Shown in pieces: positions 43,911 to 48,048 of a stretch of 48,048 nt of DNA. The stretch is taken from contig LMZS01000130.1 in the NCBI GenBank assembly GCA_001567085.1, positions 1 through 48,048 on the forward strand, read 5' to 3'. Position numbers and translations under genes: made by a program. Under the pieces are notes generated by a model that was given only the letters and a program-made list of their open reading frames with translations, was not told the DNA's origin and ran no database searches. Each line of letters begins with the position of its first letter. The stretch's first letter is position 1. The stretch comes from Chloroflexi bacterium OLB15 (lineage in GTDB: Bacteria > Chloroflexota > Anaerolineae > Aggregatilineales > Phototrophicaceae).

Positions 43911-45827
43911 CTAGCCTTTTACGCCGCCAAGTGATAGTCCGCCTACAATAAAGCGCTGGAACGAGAAGAACAGCACTAGAATTGGAAGCGAAATCAGGAT
44001 CGAGAGCGCCGCGAACTTCTGCATATCTGGCGGCGGCTGGTTTGCGCCACCGGTGAGCGTTGCCAGCGACATCGCTAGTGTGTAATTCTGGGTTTGGCCG
44101 GTCAGGAATACCCACGACAGGATAAATTCTGTCCAACCGCTCATGAAGCTGAAGAGAATTACGATTGCGAATGCCGGAAGCGCCAGCGGCACCATGATAC
44201 GGATGAAGGTTTCCAACCGCCCCGCGCCATCTATCAACGCGGCTTCTTCCAGTTCCTTGGGAATAGTGTCAAAGTAACCTTTGAGATTCCAGATCGCAAA
44301 GGGAAGGCCGCCGGAAGAGAAAGCCAATGCCAGCCCCAGTAAAGTTGAGCGCAGCGTTTGGGTATTGCCCCGAACCAACGTGAGCCGGTATTGCAGCGTT
44401 GAATAGGTGAAAGCGGCTATCAGCGCGCCAACAACGGCTAGCAGCAGGATGATAATAATGGTGTTTGGGCTTACGCGTGGACTCAACCCCTTAACCAGCA
44501 GCCAGATGCCTGCCGCAGCGGCCAGCGCGCCAACCCAGGCAATCAAGATATATGGCAGCATTGCTGAAATTACCCCATCTCGAATGGCGTAATAAGCCTG
44601 TGCATTTTCAGCAACATCTACTTCAGCCGCCGCTAATGCTTCTTGCGCCGTAGTCAGGTTGGCCGCTGCTTCGTCCACGTTTGCGCGCGCAGAATTTGCG
44701 GCTTCACGCAGGCTGGTTGCCGCGTCTGAAGCGTTGGCGATGCTGCCGGCAAAACTCTCTATTGCCGCAGACCGGCCGCCGCTTTGATACTGGGCTAAAG
44801 CAGTTTGTGCCGAAGCCAGCAAATAATCATCCTGCGCTCCAGGCAGATTTTCGCGTTCAGTGACGATCTGCTGCAAGATGGCGGCAGCCTCTTCATCGCT
44901 GGCTGCATTTTCTACATCGGCCTGTAACTGGTTAATAGAGGTAACGACCGCTTCAGCCTGTGCAGCGCGTTCCTCACGCCTTAGCGCGGTGGTCTCACGC
45001 TGGGCAACGCTCTGAGATCGCTGGTTGACTTCAGCCTGTGCGGCGATAAGCGTGTTGTTAAGTGAATTGAGAGGTTGCGCAACCCGTTCTGCATAGAGTG
45101 GACTGCGGGCAAACATGATGTAAATAGTCGCAAAAATTGCCACAAGCGAAAACACCGCCACGCCGATAGCAATTGCCAGCGGGGGAAGGTTGAAAACGCT
45201 GTCGGGATTCCTTTTTCCTAGCTTACGCACCAGCATGAAGATGAGCAAAACAGTAATGCCAACCATAATCCCGGCAAATATTGACGGGAAGAATTCCGCG
45301 ACGCTTGAGGGCATCACCACTGAATTGAACATGATATACAGCGGGATAATAATGCCGGTAGAGGGCAGCAGCAGTAAGACGATGAACGTGAGCATACCGG
45401 CTTCGCGCCCGATAAAGCGGAAACGCGAGAACGCATAAGCGGCTGAGGATCCCAATACAACCGTAAATACTGAAACTCCGAGCGCGATAAACAGGCTGTT
45501 CATCAGTAACTGCCCGAAATATACGGGGAAGGTGTTCGAGAAGGGGTCGGTCAGCAGCCGTTGGAAAGCCAACAGGTTGGCGTTAGCCGGAATCAGATTC
45601 AGGTCAGTGGGGCGGGAAATGCCGCGCGGGTCTACTGCCATCGAAACGATCCACAGCACCGGGAACATCACCGTAACCAGCATGATCAGCAGGAAAATCT
45701 GAAGGAAGATTTGCCGTATAATGATTCCGCGTGAACGTCTGTTGAGCGTAAAGCGCCCAGTAGTGGACTGGGATGACGAAACGCGGAGACCTTGCGCCGT
45801 TGGTTGAGCAGATGTGTTTATAGTCAT
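43911..45827 (-). CDS. MalG-type ABC sugar permease with large TM/coiled-coil insertion
   Basis: A 638-residue permease; usual family members have about 280-300. The ends are canonical: TM1 about 36-62, TM2 108-135, TM3 145-167 (LLLLPSTGIIIPLYIMFN). After residue 490 come TM4 and the EAA loop YFDTIPKELEEAALIDGAG (518-536), which contacts the ATPase, then TM5 and TM6. Between TM3 and TM4 about 320 residues are inserted. Extra helices lie near 182-202 and 214-240. A Gln/Glu/Ala-rich coiled coil occupies about 246-410, followed by helices near 418-447 and 455-475. Basic RKLGKRN and KGLSPR fall on the cytosolic side, so the coiled coil is predicted outside. It starts 15 bases after the MalF-like gene. 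Confidence 0.92.
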   Translation of the reverse strand: MTINTSAQPTAQGLRVSSSQSTTGRFTLNRRSRGIIIRQIFLQIFLLIMLVTVMFPVLWIVSMAVDPRGISRPTDLNLIPANANLLAFQRLLTDPFSNTFPVYFGQLLMNSLFIALGVSVFTVVLGSSAAYAFSRFRFIGREAGMLTFIVLLLLPSTGIIIPLYIMFNSVVMPSSVAEFFPSIFAGIMVGITVLLIFMLVRKLGKRNPDSVFNLPPLAIAIGVAVFSLVAIFATIYIMFARSPLYAERVAQPLNSLNNTLIAAQAEVNQRSQSVAQRETTALRREERAAQAEAVVTSINQLQADVENAASDEEAAAILQQIVTERENLPGAQDDYLLASAQTALAQYQSGGRSAAIESFAGSIANASDAATSLREAANSARANVDEAAANLTTAQEALAAAEVDVAENAQAYYAIRDGVISAMLPYILIAWVGALAAAAGIWLLVKGLSPRVSPNTIIIILLLAVVGALIAAFTYSTLQYRLTLVRGNTQTLRSTLLGLALAFSSGGLPFAIWNLKGYFDTIPKELEEAALIDGAGRLETFIRIMVPLALPAFAIVILFSFMSGWTEFILSWVFLTGQTQNYTLAMSLATLTGGANQPPPDMQKFAALSILISLPILVLFFSFQRFIVGGLSLGGVKG

Positions 45828-45842
45828 GGCGAATTCTCGTCT

Positions 45843-47056
45843 CTAGGCTTCGTCAAAAGATTTGGTCGCACGGGTAATACGGTTGTTGATCAACGTAATA
45901 ATCAACAGGATGAAGAAAACAATAATGGCAAATGCCGAAGCAACGCCATATAGCTGTTCCTGTTGAATGAGTTTGTAAGCCTGCGTGACCAGCAGCTCAG
46001 TTTGACCTGCGGGGCCACCGGCGGTGATGAAGAAAATCACGTTGAACTGGTTGAACGTCCAAACGGTGCCGAGCATGATCGCCGGAACCATTGCCGGGCG
46101 AATCATCGGCAGCGTAATTTTTCTGAACTGTGTCCATTTGCTGGCGCCATCCACATCTGCCGCTTCATAGAGATCGGGCGGAATGCTTTGCAGCGCGCCA
46201 GTGGCTACGACCATCATGAACGGCCAACCGAGCCATATATTGGCAATTAACACACAATAGAAAGCCAGTACAGGCGCTCCGGCACGGTCGAATAATTTCA
46301 AAGCTGTATTTGAGGCGAAACCCTGATTGGCAATAATATCCAGGAGCGTGCCAATAGCTACCGCGCCCAGTACGACAATGGCCGCAAATGAAAATACGGT
46401 TCGCTGAACATCAATGCCGCCTCTTTCAGTATTTTTCAGGCCGAGGCGCCGGGTGCGCAGGATGAGCCAGACGACCAGCAGCACGGATACAATGACCAGC
46501 ACATAGGGAAGGATCGGAAGTAGATTAACAGGTTTATCCTGCGATCCTAACCAGTTGGTATTGGTCGTAAAATTGGTGCCAAAGGCGCGGTTAATTTCAG
46601 TAACCAGCAGGTTGATACCGCCGTTATTTTGCTGCCACAGGTTATTCCAGATCAGTGCGGTAATGTACCCTGCAGCGCCCAGGGGAGTACGAAAACGGCG
46701 CGGTAAATTCGCCGTCCCAGTACAATCTGACCGTTAAGTGCAACAGCAACGGCAATACCAATGGCAGCATGGAAGAACACGTTGACTAACGTCCACATGA
46801 TGTTGAAGCCGAGCAGCGGCAGGAACGTATAATTGGGGACGTTGATATTTCCAGTAATGACGTTTACGTAGTTTTGCAAACCAACAAAAGTGGCTGGCGT
46901 ACCAGAGAGATGGATAGCACGATAATCAAAAAATGAAATTGCAACTTGATAAAACTGGGGTAGGAAGGTGATGAATACCATCAGGATGAGCGACGGTACA
47001 ATAAATAGCCAGGGCACGCCGCTGGTTTTGACTCCCGATTTAAAGCTTTCCCACAT
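45843..47056 (-). pseudogene. MalF-type ABC sugar permease, single-base frameshift, two extra helices
   Basis: A MalF/UgpA-like permease broken by one lost base. The 5' part (46652-47056) reads to RAVFVLPWALQG. The other frame continues GYITALIWNNLWQQNNGG down to the stop at 45843, through NWLG, IANIWLGWPFMMVVATGALQSIP and the EAA loop DLYEAADVDGASKWTQF. Adding one C on the coding strand (CTGCAGGGTAC to CTGCCAGGGTAC, near 46670-46674) restores LPWALPGYITALIW and an open frame of 404 residues. It also has about 75 inserted residues with two extra helices between canonical TM3 and TM4. With no other defect and an intact partner gene downstream, a sequence error is quite possible. Confidence 0.87.
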
Positions 47057-47058
47057 TC

Positions 47059-47076
47059 CGGGTGGTTGAGCACCCG
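47059..47076 (-). promoter_or_regulatory. Hairpin abutting the MalF-like start codon
   Basis: On the minus strand, CGGGTG-CTCAAC-CACCCG ends two bases before the ATG at 47056. It occupies the place where a ribosome-binding site would lie, and no purine-rich site is visible outside it. It may lower permease translation relative to the binding protein. Confidence 0.45.
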
Positions 47077-47129
47077 TCTAACCGATTGCGATATAGCAGC
47101 CATAGCTACAACTCCCCCAGAAAAGCGCG

Positions 47130-47156
47130 GGGCAAGGCGTTCTAACCGCCTTGCCC
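47130..47156 (-). promoter_or_regulatory. Perfect hairpin between binding-protein and permease genes
   Basis: On the minus strand, GGGCAAGGCG / CGCCTTGCCC form a perfect 10-bp stem with a 7-base loop, about 50 bases after the binding-protein stop. Only a weak TTTT follows. It is best read as an attenuator or RNA 3'-end stabiliser, common after solute-binding-protein genes. Confidence 0.6.
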
Positions 47157-47205
47157 TGTGCTGCGATCTCAAAAAGAACTGACCTTTGCCAGCCTCATGA
47201 AAGTC

Positions 47206-48048
47206 TTACTCGGCATGCATACTGTCAATGCCGGTCTGAATCAGGTCATATGCAGCAGCACGGGCTTCGGCAGGTGTTTGACCGCCAGAGCTGACTGCGG
47301 TGATCGCTTCGCCCATCGGCCCCCAGAACTGGCTGAGTTCGGCGCGATTCGGGAACGGAGTGCCCAGCGCGAACTGCTCGCCAAATACCGCGAGGTTCGG
47401 GTCATCAACTTCAACGGCGCCATTCACCGGGAGCAGACCGCCTTCTTCAGCAGCAATCGTCTGGCCTTCAACGCTGGTCACGCAAGCAGCCCAGCTTGAA
47501 AATGCTGCGGTCTTAGCTTCGTCTGCGGCGGCGGCGGCGGAAAGCATGAAGCCTTCACCCTGAGCGAACAGTGCGGGAACGTTGCCATTATCCAGCGCGG
47601 GCATGATTGATACGCCGAGGTCATCGCCCAGATCCTGCTCGAACTGAGCAAGGTTCCAGACGCCGTCATAAACCATCGCCACGTCGCCCTGCTGGAAGCC
47701 GGGGTTCGGGGAAGCGCCGTCAACAACTACACCGCTGGCGGGATCCTGAGCGAGGTTGTACATATCTTGATGGAGCTGGAGGAAGGCATCCATAGCGGCT
47801 GCGCCTTCGGTATCCGGGGCAAAATTGGCGTTGCCATCGGCATCCATCAGGCTGCCACCCAGTGAATACAGGAAACCTGCGCTGTGGAAGAAGCCGTTCT
47901 GGAAGGCGAGACCGGTCACACCGTCAAGCGCCAGTTCTTCAGAAATAGCCAGCACGTCAGCCCATGTTTCCGGCGCATCCGGCACAAGCGCGCGATTGTA
48001 GAAGAAGGCGAGCGTCTTGGCGCTGTAGGGAATACCCCAAACGTCGTC
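47206..48048 (-). CDS. Extracellular sugar-binding protein of an ABC transporter (partial)
   Basis: The C-terminal 280 residues of a family-1-type solute-binding protein; the signal peptide and N-terminus lie beyond the right edge. Typical segments are VWGIPYSAKTLAFFYNRAL, PETWADVLAISEEL, FLYSLGGSLMDADG, FQQGDVAMVYDGVWNL, FMLSAAAADEAKTAAF and ELSQFWGPMGEAI. It captures an oligosaccharide or related solute outside the membrane and delivers it to the MalFG-like permeases encoded next. The MalK-type ATPase is not in the window. Ligand is unknown. Confidence 0.92.
   Translation of the reverse strand, partial: DDVWGIPYSAKTLAFFYNRALVPDAPETWADVLAISEELALDGVTGLAFQNGFFHSAGFLYSLGGSLMDADGNANFAPDTEGAAAMDAFLQLHQDMYNLAQDPASGVVVDGASPNPGFQQGDVAMVYDGVWNLAQFEQDLGDDLGVSIMPALDNGNVPALFAQGEGFMLSAAAAADEAKTAAFSSWAACVTSVEGQTIAAEEGGLLPVNGAVEVDDPNLAVFGEQFALGTPFPNRAELSQFWGPMGEAITAVSSGGQTPAEARAAAYDLIQTGIDSMHAE

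Noticed and set aside
43911..45827. Interpretation of the long MalG-like gene as two fused or chimeric genes
   Set aside because: The canonical halves flank the insert in one uninterrupted frame with consistent codon use, and topology of the inserted helices is compatible with the flanking parts.
1..48048. CRISPR array, prophage or insertion sequence
   Set aside because: No spaced direct repeats, integrase, transposase or terminal inverted repeats were seen.

Overview
The window looks like chromosomal DNA from an uncultured or little-studied bacterium, most likely a Chloroflexota member of the Anaerolineae type. This is an inference from gene style and content: GTP-dependent PEP carboxykinase next to an LDH-like malate dehydrogenase, DUF1385, DM13 and CpXC proteins, GT39 and YfhO-type membrane glycosyltransferases, SH3/beta-lactamase-fold hydrolases, and a MalFG-type sugar importer. 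There is no 16S rRNA or other decisive taxonomic marker. I see no phage, IS element, CRISPR array or other mobile DNA. Apart from one partial gene at each end, genes are tightly packed and no gene-free stretch exceeds about 300 bases.

Layout. 1-3.2 kb (minus): envelope glycan operon with flippase-like protein, GT4 glycosyltransferase, methyltransferase and a partial gene. 3.2-4.3 kb (plus): tRNA-Gly, then ribosomal protein L25. 4.4-8.8 kb (minus): penicillin-acylase-family hydrolase, Era GTPase, an unknown protein and a His-tailed membrane protein. 8.9-12.7 kb (plus): histidine phosphatase, pckG and mdh, a C4/gluconeogenic pair. 12.7-14.7 kb (minus): Sua5/TsaC and Fmt, both translation related. 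14.8-18.9 kb (plus): recJ, a secreted glycosidase-like protein and DUF1385, all overlapping. 18.9-27.0 kb (minus): mutS, two tandem GT39 paralogues (one frameshifted) and a YfhO-like protein. 27.1-34.6 kb (mostly plus): ROK sugar kinase, sensor histidine kinase, CpXC protein and two more secreted glycosidase-like proteins. 34.7-40.2 kb (minus): atypical response regulator, DM13 protein, methyltransferase, membrane protein, secreted PPC/LamG-like protein and a nucleotidyltransferase-like protein. 40.3-41.2 kb (minus): tRNA-Val, FtsB-like protein, tRNA-Leu. 41.3-43.7 kb: secreted serine hydrolase and a TPR protein. 43.8-48 kb (minus): solute-binding protein, MalF-like and MalG-like permeases.

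The most unusual feature is the transporter at the right end. Both permease subunits carry extra membrane helices at the equivalent place, the extracytoplasmic loop between canonical TM3 and TM4. MalG has four extra helices plus a predicted external coiled coil of about 165 residues; MalF has two extra helices. This matched enlargement of both halves of one importer is the best candidate for something undescribed. Other points are a response regulator lacking all the conserved receiver residues, a malate dehydrogenase with a lengthened substrate-specificity loop, a ROK kinase without its zinc motif, a palindromic operator candidate inside the pckG promoter, a possible RNA switch before a secreted glycosidase, and two single-base frameshifts that share the same sequence context.
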